In this document: positions 55,434-63,238 of the stretch, one piece after another
How positions within the stretch are numbered: position 1 is the stretch's first letter
Layout: each line of letters starts with the position of its first letter
Source: Nostoc sp. FACHB-110
GTDB lineage: Bacteria; Cyanobacteriota; Cyanobacteriia; Cyanobacteriales; Nostocaceae
Length of the DNA: 64,000 nucleotides
Assembly: GCF_014697425.1 (NCBI RefSeq)
Contig: NZ_JACJRU010000007.1
Coordinates: forward strand, 1 to 64,000
Direction of reading: 5' to 3'
The notes under the pieces: model-generated
What the model was told of the DNA's origin: nothing
The model's database searches: none
What the model saw: the letters and a program-made list of their open reading frames with translations, nothing else
Made by a program: the position numbers and the translations under genes

Positions 55434-55838
55434 CTTACTTTCCGCTACTGGCTTAATTAAGTTGAGGTCATAAGGACGTTCGATGTCATCCTCACCCAAA
55501 TATTCACCGTTTTGAATTTCCAAAATTACCAAGGGTATTAAGCCAGGATTTTCGACTTTATGCAATGTTGCGGCGGGAACATATGTTGATTCATTGCGGT
55601 TTAGCAATACTTCTGTTTCTCCACAAGTGACCTTGGCCACACCAGAGACTACAACCCAGTGTTCATTGCGGTGATAATGGATTTGTGGTTTAATGCCGTG
55701 TCTGGGTTTAATTTCAACACGACTAATTCTATAATTCTCTCCCTCTTCAATCACTTCTACATTACCCCAGTATCTTTCGCCTGCATGGGAAGAAGCATCA
55801 TTATTTTTAGGTGGTTCGTTGCGATCGTTTTGAGACAT
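55431..55838 (-). CDS. cupin-domain protein (mannose-6-phosphate isomerase C-terminal type)
   Basis: 135 residues. The cupin core is PRHGIKPQIHYHRNEHWVVVSGVAKVTCG with metal ligands His-x-His and E/H, then YVPAATLHKVENPG. This resembles the C-terminal domain of bifunctional mannose-1-phosphate guanylyltransferase/mannose-6-phosphate isomerase, but as a stand-alone protein. Enzymatic role not established. The tail is QNGEYLGEDDIERPYD, as in those enzymes. Confidence 0.82.
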   Translation of the reverse strand: MSQNDRNEPPKNNDASSHAGERYWGNVEVIEEGENYRISRVEIKPRHGIKPQIHYHRNEHWVVVSGVAKVTCGETEVLLNRNESTYVPAATLHKVENPGLIPLVILEIQNGEYLGEDDIERPYDLNLIKPVAESK

Positions 55839-56058
55839 AACACAAATTTCTAAATAGTACGACTATTACTATTGTTCAGTAAGAAGAGCGTAAATGAATT
55901 GACAATTTGCCACATTTTTTATGTATTTTTTCAACTTCTGACGCAATAAACTACGCCAACAAAATATAGTAGTTCTCAGTTATTAATACTTTGGCAAAAA
56001 ATAAATCTAATTCATCAGAAACTGAATTAATCAATACAATAGCAATTCAATCTGATGA

Positions 56059-56283
56059 AGCAAATTTACCTATCTTTGGCAGCAAGAGGAATTCACCACT
56101 AAATTTTGTGCTGGTTTTCTAGAGAGGATGACTGATGGCTTTTGGATACTAGATAGAGAATGGCGGTGTATTTATATTAATCATCGTCAATCTGAGCTAT
56201 TTGGTCTATCAACAAGCGATATTCTGGGTAAAAACTTTTGGGATTGTGTGGCCACTGAAATCAAAAGTCTAATTTACCCGCCA
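56059..56283 (+). pseudogene. PAS-domain protein fragment broken by a MITE
   Basis: An open stretch without a proper start reads FLERMTDGFWILDREW, RCIYINHRQSELFGLS and ILGKNFWDCVATEIKSLIYPP, a PAS-fold N-terminus (sensor domain of histidine kinases and diguanylate cyclases). An ATG at 56128 lies inside. The frame meets a stop 56 bases upstream, and immediately downstream the MITE begins, which ends the frame with SKSMQ. No clear continuation follows the MITE. Confidence 0.6.
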
Positions 56284-56409
56284 TTAAGTAAGTCGATGCA
56301 ATAAAACCAAACTATGTGAAGAAAAGTAAATAAGGCTCAAACGCTTTTTCCCCCTGCTCCCTGCCCCCTGCCTTATTCCAACAATAATTATTTACACCGA
56401 CTTACTTAA
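56284..56409. mobile_element. MITE with TAAGTAAGTCG terminal inverted repeats, empty copy
   Basis: 126 bases starting TTAAGTAAGTCGATGCAATA and ending ACCGACTTACTTAA. It is nearly identical to the outer part of 14222-14511 but lacks the ~150-base inner element, so it represents the unfilled form. It interrupts the PAS-domain remnant. The self-complementary TTAA ends may include a TTAA or TA target duplication. Confidence 0.75.
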
Positions 56410-56527
56410 ATGTACAGTTCATTCTCAATAAGCACACAAATTTTTCCAGGGGTCTGTGCTTCCCAAACCTTTAGCTTGCAGGATTTAGAGGCGATTGTCG
56501 CCCCCTGAAGATTTTCATATAAACAAA

Positions 56528-56571
56528 AATAGCTAATCGCTAGGTTTGAAAATCCCCAGCAATTAGCTATT
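56528..56571 (-). terminator. terminator of the ATP synthase gamma gene
   Basis: AATAGCTAATCGCTAGG pairs (one mismatch, one G-T) with CCCAGCAATTAGCTATT. On the minus strand it is followed by TTTTTG, about 25 bases after the gene's stop. Confidence 0.72.
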
Positions 56572-56597
56572 AATTATAGTTAACAATTGACTTGTCC

Positions 56598-57545
56598 CTA
56601 GGTCAGTGCTTCTGCACCACCGACAACCTCTAGGAGTTCTTGAGTAATTGCGGCTTGTCGGGCTTTGTTGTAAGACAGCGAGAGGTTTTTAATCAGTTCA
56701 CCAGCGTTATCACTGGCGTTGCTCATGGCTGTCATCCGTGCTGCTAGTTCGCTGGCAGCAGATTCTTGTAATGCCCGTAGTAATTGGTTGCCCAAGTACA
56801 AGGGTAACAAGGCATCCAGAATTTGCACTGGATCTTGCTCAAAAATCATGTCGCTGGCTAAAGGTTGAACTTGAGCAGTGACTTTCTGCCGTTCCACTTC
56901 AAATTGACCGCCACGAGTTGTCAAGCGGAAAATTTCGTCGTCTGCAGCTTCTAAACCTTGGGTATCAAGAGGTAGCAAGGTTTGAACTACAGGACGAGAA
57001 CTCACCAAGGAGACGAAACGAGTGTAGATTAACTCGATGCGGTCTACTTTTTCCGAGAGGAATAAAGACAGCAACTCGTCAGCAATTCTATTTGCTTCTT
57101 CGGCGGTGGGGATTTGTTCTAAGCCACTGTAGGTAGCATCGATAGGCTGGTTGCGGCGTTGGAAGTATTGGGTAGCTTTACGACCAACCAATACAAATGT
57201 GTAGTCGATACCTTCTGCCTTCAGTTCCTTGGCACGATTTTCAGCACGACGAATGACGTTGGTGTTGTAACCACCACACAGACCTCTGTCACCCGAGATT
57301 ACTAACAAACCTACTGATTTAACTTCGCGTTTTCTCAGTAGAGGTAGGTTTGCGTCTTCAAAACGCAAGCGGGTTTGCAAACCATATAGTACTTGCGCTA
57401 GTCTGTCAGCGAAGGGGCGAGTTGCCAGCACTTGTTCTTGCGCCCGACGTACCCGTGCTGCTGCTACTAGCCGCATGGCTTCGGTGATTTTTTTGGTGTT
57501 TTTGACCGACTGAATGCGATCGCGTATTGATTTAAGATTAGGCAT
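56598..57545 (-). CDS. atpG: ATP synthase F1 subunit gamma
   Basis: Central rotor shaft of F1-ATPase, 315 residues. The N-terminus [35 protein letters not shown] and C-terminus [41 protein letters not shown] are diagnostic. The length (~30 residues more than E. coli) reflects the insert in the middle characteristic of cyanobacterial and chloroplast gamma ([19 protein letters not shown]). In cyanobacteria the gene is usually called atpC and follows atpA directly. Here atpA ends 5.7 kb upstream. Confidence 0.95.
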   Translation of the reverse strand: MPNLKSIRDRIQSVKNTKKITEAMRLVAAARVRRAQEQVLATRPFADRLAQVLYGLQTRLRFEDANLPLLRKREVKSVGLLVISGDRGLCGGYNTNVIRRAENRAKELKAEGIDYTFVLVGRKATQYFQRRNQPIDATYSGLEQIPTAEEANRIADELLSLFLSEKVDRIELIYTRFVSLVSSRPVVQTLLPLDTQGLEAADDEIFRLTTRGGQFEVERQKVTAQVQPLASDMIFEQDPVQILDALLPLYLGNQLLRALQESAASELAARMTAMSNASDNAGELIKNLSLSYNKARQAAITQELLEVVGGAEALT

Positions 57546-57700
57546 GATTTATGTTCAATAATTTAGGAGGCGACAAATGATGAATTACATCATGACTTTT
57601 GTTGATTCACCACTTCGCTATTTCAGCAGTCTGTAGTATCTCTCCTTAGATTCTACCAGCAAGGAAACCTCACCTAACCTTAGTTTCTGATGATTTAGGG
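57541..57700. repeat. atpA-gamma spacer, copy 1 (next to atpG)
   Basis: About 158 bases, starting at the atpG start codon, that recur at 58647-58803 at roughly 83% identity (27 mismatches counted by eye). Homology in the second copy continues into the first ten codons of the gene. Both copies contain on the plus strand AGGAGG, 6 bases and ATGATGAATTA, opening a 19-codon frame. Confidence 0.8.
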
Positions 57701-57750
57701 TTTAAGAGGCGATTCTCTAAAATACGCTTAAACTAAATTATCGACATTAC

Positions 57751-58572
57751 TTATAAAGTATCTGGATCTATACCAAGCGATCGCAATCTTTGCGCCAATT
57801 TTTCCGCCCGTTGGCGTTCTTGTTCCGCTCGTTCTTCAGAAGTAGGAATCCAGTTACCTGTAGCATCATACCAACGCAGCCATAAACCTGCTGTTTGTTG
57901 ATATTCACCTTGCCAAACTCCTAAACCTAATTGCAATTCGTCAAACCAAAACCTCTTTTCTGGTACTGTCACTGCTTGATATTTTGTTGCTGTTAATTGA
58001 AACACTCGCAACTGATTTTCATAGCGGTCAAAGACGATGTAGTAAGGAATGCGTAAATACTGTTCATATACTTGCCATTTTGTCGGGGGCTTGTTGGCAT
58101 TCCTGGATGTTTGCCCTAAATCTTCTGCTTCTGTGCCTGGTGAAAGTAATTCTACAACTAAAAATGGAGCTATGCCCTCTTGCCACACAACATAACTGAG
58201 GCGCATTTGTTGTTGTTGTTGAGCGCGAGGTACTCCTAAGACTAAAAACCAGTCTGGTCTTTTTTGCCACAGCCGATTCCGCGCATCGTAGTATAAGTTT
58301 AAGTCTGTGCCAATAAACATTTCCCCCTGCGGATAATTTGGGGGTTGGCAGGTTTCCCTTAATAGTTGGGGTTGGAAGTCGTGAAATTCGTCTGGCAAAC
58401 CCGGCTCCTCTGGGTCTTCACTAGGAAGATCATACATCGTCGGCATTGTTTCCGACGGTGGCAGGGGATGAATTTGCTCAGGTGTATCTAGATCCTGCGG
58501 ATCTTCACTCTTGCAATCATACATTTTCGGCATGACTTCGCTAGGCGGGCGCGGTGGGTCAATCTGGTACAT
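57751..58572 (-). CDS. Uma2-family (DUF820) protein
   Basis: 273 residues. Uma2/DUF820 restriction-endonuclease-fold features: LYYDARNRLWQKRPDWFLVLGVPR, PFLVVELLSPGTEAEDL, YEQYLRIPYYIVFDRYENQLRVFQL and a coiled-coil tail (ERAEQERQRAEKLAQRLRSLGIDPD). The N-terminal ~60 residues contain an internal duplication (PPRPPSEVMPKMYD versus PLPPSETMPTMYD). Uma2 proteins are abundant in cyanobacteria, and their function is mostly unknown. It lies between two copies of the pre-gamma spacer, pointing to insertion at this site. Confidence 0.85.
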   Translation of the reverse strand: MYQIDPPRPPSEVMPKMYDCKSEDPQDLDTPEQIHPLPPSETMPTMYDLPSEDPEEPGLPDEFHDFQPQLLRETCQPPNYPQGEMFIGTDLNLYYDARNRLWQKRPDWFLVLGVPRAQQQQQMRLSYVVWQEGIAPFLVVELLSPGTEAEDLGQTSRNANKPPTKWQVYEQYLRIPYYIVFDRYENQLRVFQLTATKYQAVTVPEKRFWFDELQLGLGVWQGEYQQTAGLWLRWYDATGNWIPTSEERAEQERQRAEKLAQRLRSLGIDPDTL

Positions 58573-58646
58573 GACAGTTTTTTTGCCGAGACTATCTATT
58601 TTATTTTAGGGTGAGGATTGGCGATTGCCTCTTGCTTTGAGATTAC

Positions 58647-58803
58647 GCATGATTTGTGTTCAAGAATTTAGGAGGCAATCGATGATGAATTACACCATGA
58701 CTTTTGTTGATTCACCACTTCGCTACTTCGGCATTCAGTAGTATCTCTTCTCAGATTCTACCAGCAACACCATCCAAGCTCATCTTAATTTCTGATGATT
58801 TAA
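58647..58803. repeat. atpA-gamma spacer, copy 2 (upstream of Uma2 gene)
   Basis: A diverged duplicate of 57541-57700 in the same orientation. On the minus strand, an ATG at 58650 is followed by codons reading MRNLKA, matching MPNLKS of the gamma subunit, and the match fades after about ten codons. It marks an old duplication of the gamma-gene start. Confidence 0.78.
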
Positions 58804-58819
58804 AATTTAATGATGATTA

Positions 58820-60037
58820 CTAATTCTTATTTTTGCTTGTTTTTTTTCCTTGACGCAGAGATTTTTGGTAACTGTCAATAATAATCTTTTGTAGTTCAGA
58901 TTTAGACATTTCATTTCCAGTTATCTGTGCCTTTAAATACTTTTCATATCCAAAAAGCAAAGCCTTGCCCATTAAGTATGTCATTATCGCTGCGGCTGGA
59001 GCGCCAACCAATAAATCTATCCCAGGTATTGAAACTGCTATTAACGTGGGAATTGATACAGATGCACAAGCAGCATATATTGGAAACAAAAAAGAACTTT
59101 TAAACTCCAACCCGCACATAAAGGTTAGATGTGCTATCATAGCCGTCTGAGCGCCAGCTACTGCCAATCCGCCGAAAATACCAGAAATAGGACTACCAGC
59201 TACACCTGCTCCTGCTACATAGCCCTTAAGGTATTTCTCTGCTTCTGATATTCTTAAATTTACATTGACCTTTTGTGCTGCGATAAAGGCTTTTCTCGCT
59301 TCATTTATTGCTTGTGCTGTAGTATGTGCTGCCTCTATTGCTTGTGCTGTAGTATGTGCTGCCTCCAATTTTGAGAAAAGTGAAAGAGTGTGTTCAATTA
59401 ATTCGTCTAAACCATAAGCTGGAATTGTCGGATTATTATAAATTGGCAATGGATCTGCCAAAACTGGAATAATACCATCAACTTGTAAATTTTGTTTTTG
59501 AATAAAGTCCAGTAACTTACTATTTTTAGGATTCATTGTTTGGGTAAGAACAATAATAACTGGTACTTCTAGTTTAATTAAATCTTTAATCCATTCCTCC
59601 TCAGCCTCCTGAAACCTATTACTTTTATCATTAACACAGTACCAAACAAAATGAATATGCTCGTTAATATCTTGCTTTCGTTTCTCTACAATTAGTTTAA
59701 TTACTTCTTCTTTTGTACGTTTAATTTTTTCTTCATCTGCTTCTAGTCCAGGAGTGTCATATATGGTTATTGGAGAATTTGGATGACTATGCTTTTCAAT
59801 CTTTTTAGTGATAGGTTTGCCAGTTCCCGTCATTACTTTTGAAAATCTAAATACGGAATTTATTAAGGTACTTTTGCCTACTCCTGTTAAACCTATCACC
59901 ATTGCATTGCATTTGCCTTTTTCTTGAGCCAATGATTTGTATTCGGCTTGATATTGTTGTTCAAATTCTTCTTTTTCAAGCAGAGCCAATGATTTGCATT
60001 CTTCTTGATATTTTTGTTTAAATTTTTTTTGATTCAT
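58820..60037 (-). CDS. membrane-associated GTPase 1 of a three-gene array
   Basis: 405 residues. G1 is GLTGVGKST (near residue 49), G3 is YDTPGLEAD. The G4 position reads VLTQTMNP instead of the standard NKxD/TKxD. The C-terminal ~140 residues have hydrophobic helices (AGAGVAGSPISGIFGGLAVAGA and SIPTLIAVSIPGIDLLVG) with a DUF697-like look. The N-terminus duplicates a ~20-residue unit (FKQKYQEECKSLA, FEQQYQAEYKSLA), and residues around 236-254 repeat AAHTTAQAI twice. It is the last gene of three tandem paralogues between atpA and the gamma gene. Confidence 0.75.
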   Translation of the reverse strand: MNQKKFKQKYQEECKSLALLEKEEFEQQYQAEYKSLAQEKGKCNAMVIGLTGVGKSTLINSVFRFSKVMTGTGKPITKKIEKHSHPNSPITIYDTPGLEADEEKIKRTKEEVIKLIVEKRKQDINEHIHFVWYCVNDKSNRFQEAEEEWIKDLIKLEVPVIIVLTQTMNPKNSKLLDFIQKQNLQVDGIIPVLADPLPIYNNPTIPAYGLDELIEHTLSLFSKLEAAHTTAQAIEAAHTTAQAINEARKAFIAAQKVNVNLRISEAEKYLKGYVAGAGVAGSPISGIFGGLAVAGAQTAMIAHLTFMCGLEFKSSFLFPIYAACASVSIPTLIAVSIPGIDLLVGAPAAAIMTYLMGKALLFGYEKYLKAQITGNEMSKSELQKIIIDSYQKSLRQGKKTSKNKN

Positions 60038-60516
60038 TTTATTATTAGCTTTATAATCTATTTTATAATTAATATTTTAGTTCTCAAGGTTGTTTGATAA
60101 CTCTAATTCATTAATTACTTTGACGATTATAAGTTATACAAATAAAAACCTCTTTTATCTTATAAGTTAAAAACTTGATTTTTTATTACTCTGCATAGTA
60201 GGCTTTGCCTATGTTAAGAGCGAATTATACTAACATGAAAGTTTCAAACATCCTCTTAAATTAGTAGTTTGTTTTTCGTAAATTGTATCATGTGCGGTAA
60301 ATCATTTATGATATGTCATTAGAAATACAATTAAGCTGAAGTTTCATAAACAAAAATATAGATAACATCTCTCAAAACAATTTTATATATAGCTTTGATT
60401 GATTGTTAAAAAACGGTTATTCTGCATATTTGTGATGCTTGATATGTAAGACTTAGAGGATATTCTAAATTATGCCATACCGAACATAACATTATTTTCA
60501 TTTTGGTTCTTTATTT
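60038..60516. other. AT-rich spacer between GTPase genes 1 and 2
   Basis: 479 bases, strongly AT-rich. No ORF, repeat or RNA is recognised. It separates the first two paralogues, so GTPase 1 probably has its own promoter here. Confidence 0.4.
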
Positions 60517-61605
60517 TTATTCACGCAGAGATTTTTTGTAACTGTCAATAATAATCTTTGCCAGCTCAGATTTAGACATTTCATTTCCAGTTATCTGTGC
60601 CTTTAGATACTTTTCATATCCAACAAGCAAAGCCTTGCCCATTAAGTATGTCATTATCGCTGCGGCTGGAACTCCAAGCCATGAATCTATCCCAGGTATT
60701 GAAACTGCTATTAACGTGGGGATTGATACAGATGCACAAGCAGCATATATTGGAACCAAAAAAGAACTTTTAAACTCCAACCCGCACATAGCGGTCAGAT
60801 GTGCTATCATAGCCGTCTGAGCGCCAGCTACTGCCAATCCGCCGAAATACCAAGAAATGGGACTACCAGCTACGGCTGCTCCTGCTACATAGACGTTAAG
60901 GTATTTCTCTGCTTCTGATATTTTTAAATCTATATTGACCTTTTGTTCTTTAATAAAGGCTTTTCTGGCAACTTCTGGTAAAACTGAGGCAGTCACTTTA
61001 ACTAGATGTGCTAGTCCATGCGCTGGAATCTCAATATAATCAGTAATTTGAACTGGCTTTGCCAAAACTGGAATAACATCATCGACTGGTAAATTTTGTT
61101 CTTTAATAAAGTCCAGTAACTTACTATTTTTAGGATCAAGTGTTTGGGTAAGAACAATAATAACTGGTACTTCTTGTTTAATTAAATCTTTAATCCATTC
61201 CTCCTCAGCATCCTCAAATCTGCCTAACTGCTCATGAATACAGAACCAGACAAAATGAATATGATTTTGAATAGGTAGCTTACGTTGATCGGAAATTAGT
61301 CTAGCAACATCTTCTTTTAGACGTTTAATTACTCGTCCAGTTAATTCTAGTCCTGGAGAATCATAGACTGTAATAGGACAATTTGGTTGGCTATACTGCT
61401 GAATATCTTGAGTTATAGGTTTGCCAATTCCAGTTATTGCTAATTGTTTGGTAAAAACAGCATTTAAAAGAGTACTTTTACCTACCCCAGTTTTACCGAG
61501 TAATAAGATATTACATTGACCAATCTCTTTGGCAAACGATTCGTATTCTTTATTAAAAGTATCACGCAGCTGCTCATTACTATAACTAGTATTGTTATCA
61601 GCCAT
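60517..61605 (-). CDS. membrane-associated GTPase 2 of a three-gene array
   Basis: 362 residues from ATG 61605 (MADNNTSYSNEQ); a TTG at 61626 adds seven. G1 GKTGVGKST, G3 VYDSPGLELT, G4 position VLTQTLDP, lacking Lys-Asp. The C-terminal ~150 residues are nearly identical to GTPase 1 (same AGAAVAGSPISWYFGGLAVAG and SIPTLIAVSIPGID segments), while the G domains differ more. That suggests gene conversion or recent duplication of the 3' half. Probably membrane-associated. Confidence 0.75.
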   Translation of the reverse strand: MADNNTSYSNEQLRDTFNKEYESFAKEIGQCNILLLGKTGVGKSTLLNAVFTKQLAITGIGKPITQDIQQYSQPNCPITVYDSPGLELTGRVIKRLKEDVARLISDQRKLPIQNHIHFVWFCIHEQLGRFEDAEEEWIKDLIKQEVPVIIVLTQTLDPKNSKLLDFIKEQNLPVDDVIPVLAKPVQITDYIEIPAHGLAHLVKVTASVLPEVARKAFIKEQKVNIDLKISEAEKYLNVYVAGAAVAGSPISWYFGGLAVAGAQTAMIAHLTAMCGLEFKSSFLVPIYAACASVSIPTLIAVSIPGIDSWLGVPAAAIMTYLMGKALLVGYEKYLKAQITGNEMSKSELAKIIIDSYKKSLRE

Positions 61606-61779
61606 TGATGGACATACCTTAATCAAGGTTTTTAACCAATTATAGCACTAGCCATAATTGAATTTGCTATTTTTATACATTTTAATGAAATATAAGCAAA
61701 TTTTTTCTGAAAATTAACTTTATTTCTAATGATATAAACTTTATTTGTAAAGTCTCTACCGAACTCATTTGGTACAATC

Positions 61780-63018
61780 TCATGGATACTGAATCTTATC
61801 GCAGTATTTCTTATATTCTTCTTCAAAAATCTCTATAAATTGTTGGATTTCTTCCTTAGTTAGTATCTTTTCATCTACAAGTCTTAAAGAATTACGCTTT
61901 AGAGTATCAATCCAAGCTAAACAAAGCAAAGATGTTGATGTTCCCGCAACCAAAGCATCGTTTATTGAACCTACAACTGGTACTAAACTAGTTAGAATTG
62001 TAGATACACCAGTTGTTAATATTGCTCCACCAAATGCTTGGAACTCTGCTGATAACAATAATTCTTGTTCTTCTTGCTTCAGTCCAAAGATTGAACTTAT
62101 TTTTTTTAAAATAAGCAGTTGTGTCGCAGGAAGAATAGTTGGACTAACAGGAAAAACAGGATTTAATGCAATAAGACTAGTCACCGAGGTATACACAGCA
62201 GTCAATTTCTGTGCTTCTTCTATTTTGAGGTCGATACTAGCAACCTGTTCACTAATAAACGCTTGTTTTGCTTGTTTTTCCAGAAGACTAGCAGTTTGTC
62301 TAACTAAAAGGTCTAGGTTCTTTTCTGGGGATGTGTATTTATCGCTAATTTTCTCTTCTACAGCCAGAATTGGGATAAGTGGAACTCTATTTTTGTCTAT
62401 AATTATTTCCTCTTTCTCGGTAATGCAATGTATTAAAGATTTAAGTTTTTCTTCTTTTATAGCGTCTCCATTCTTGATTGCTATGAAAAGCTCATGTAAT
62501 TCCGGTTGCTTTATTGTTCTTGTTAAGACAATAATAATCGGGATATTATTGTGTTTTTCTCTTAAATCAGTAATCCATTTTTCTTCTATATCCTCAAATC
62601 TTTCAGAGTTGGCGTTAATACAGTAGTAAATTACATCAATTGTTACACCTGGAAATTTTGTGTGCCTGCCTTCTATTAATGCCTCAACGTCTCTCTTATT
62701 GCTTTCAGTATTATCTCTATTTAATTCCCCATCCGCTAACTCTAATCCTCTTGAATCAAAAGCTACGATGAGACATTCTTTTTGCTCATATCTTTGTAGT
62801 TCACCAGTTACAGGTTTACCTGCACCAGATGGAGCTAGAGTTGTTCGCAAGATGGAGTTAATTAATGTACTTTTACCAACTCCAGTTTTGCCTATTAATA
62901 AAATATTACATTTAGGTAACTCATTATAATTTTCAGGGTCTTTAGCCTGACCTTCTAATTTATCAGTAATTTGCTGTTGCCATTTCTTAAAATCAGGCAA
63001 AAAATTGTCAATATCCAT
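61780..63018 (-). CDS. membrane-associated GTPase 3 of a three-gene array (divergent member)
   Basis: 412 residues. G1 GKTGVGKST; G3 AFDSRGLELADG; G4 position VLTRTIKQ, again without Lys-Asp. The G domain has the paralogues' HFVWYC-type helix (here IDVIYYCINANSERFEDIEEKW). The C-terminal part differs (TAVYTSVTSLIALNPVFPVSPTILPATQ and LTSLVPVVGSINDALVAGTSTSLL) but again is hydrophobic, DUF697-like. It is the first of the three genes after atpA, separated from GTPase 2 by ~174 bases. Confidence 0.72.
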   Translation of the reverse strand: MDIDNFLPDFKKWQQQITDKLEGQAKDPENYNELPKCNILLIGKTGVGKSTLINSILRTTLAPSGAGKPVTGELQRYEQKECLIVAFDSRGLELADGELNRDNTESNKRDVEALIEGRHTKFPGVTIDVIYYCINANSERFEDIEEKWITDLREKHNNIPIIIVLTRTIKQPELHELFIAIKNGDAIKEEKLKSLIHCITEKEEIIIDKNRVPLIPILAVEEKISDKYTSPEKNLDLLVRQTASLLEKQAKQAFISEQVASIDLKIEEAQKLTAVYTSVTSLIALNPVFPVSPTILPATQLLILKKISSIFGLKQEEQELLLSAEFQAFGGAILTTGVSTILTSLVPVVGSINDALVAGTSTSLLCLAWIDTLKRNSLRLVDEKILTKEEIQQFIEIFEEEYKKYCDKIQYP

Positions 63019-63134
63019 AATAATTACTAATATTTTTTGTAAATTATCATACTATGTTTGACAATCCACACCATAAATTAATTCTAAATTTTTATTAAAA
63101 TCTATACGTTTCTACTTGAAATGGTGAGAAATAT

Positions 63135-63217
63135 TTTTCTTGCAAACAAAAAAGAAAACCGAGTTTATTAATAAGCGTTTATCTATAAAATAATAGATTT
63201 GCTTCAAAACTCGGTTT
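63135..63217 (-). terminator. terminator-like hairpin downstream of atpA
   Basis: AAACCGAGTTT (63156-63166) pairs with AAACTCGGTTT (63207-63217), 22 bases after the atpA stop, with a 40-base loop. Read on the minus strand the second arm is followed by TCTTTTTT. It probably limits read-through from atpA into the GTPase genes. Confidence 0.6.
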
Positions 63218-63238
63218 ATACAAAATGCAAAAACTTAC

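Larger units (their letters stand above)
55839..56597. other. intergenic region with PAS remnant and MITE
   Basis: 759 bases between the cupin gene and atpG. They hold a broken PAS-domain gene (56059-56283), a MITE (56284-56409) and the hairpin terminator of atpG (56528-56571), described separately. Nothing else recognised. Confidence 0.6.

Noticed and set aside
62225..62929. ORFs of 133 and 89 codons on the plus strand
   Set aside because: Antisense shadows of the GTPase 3 reading frame; composition is that of a reverse-complement frame.
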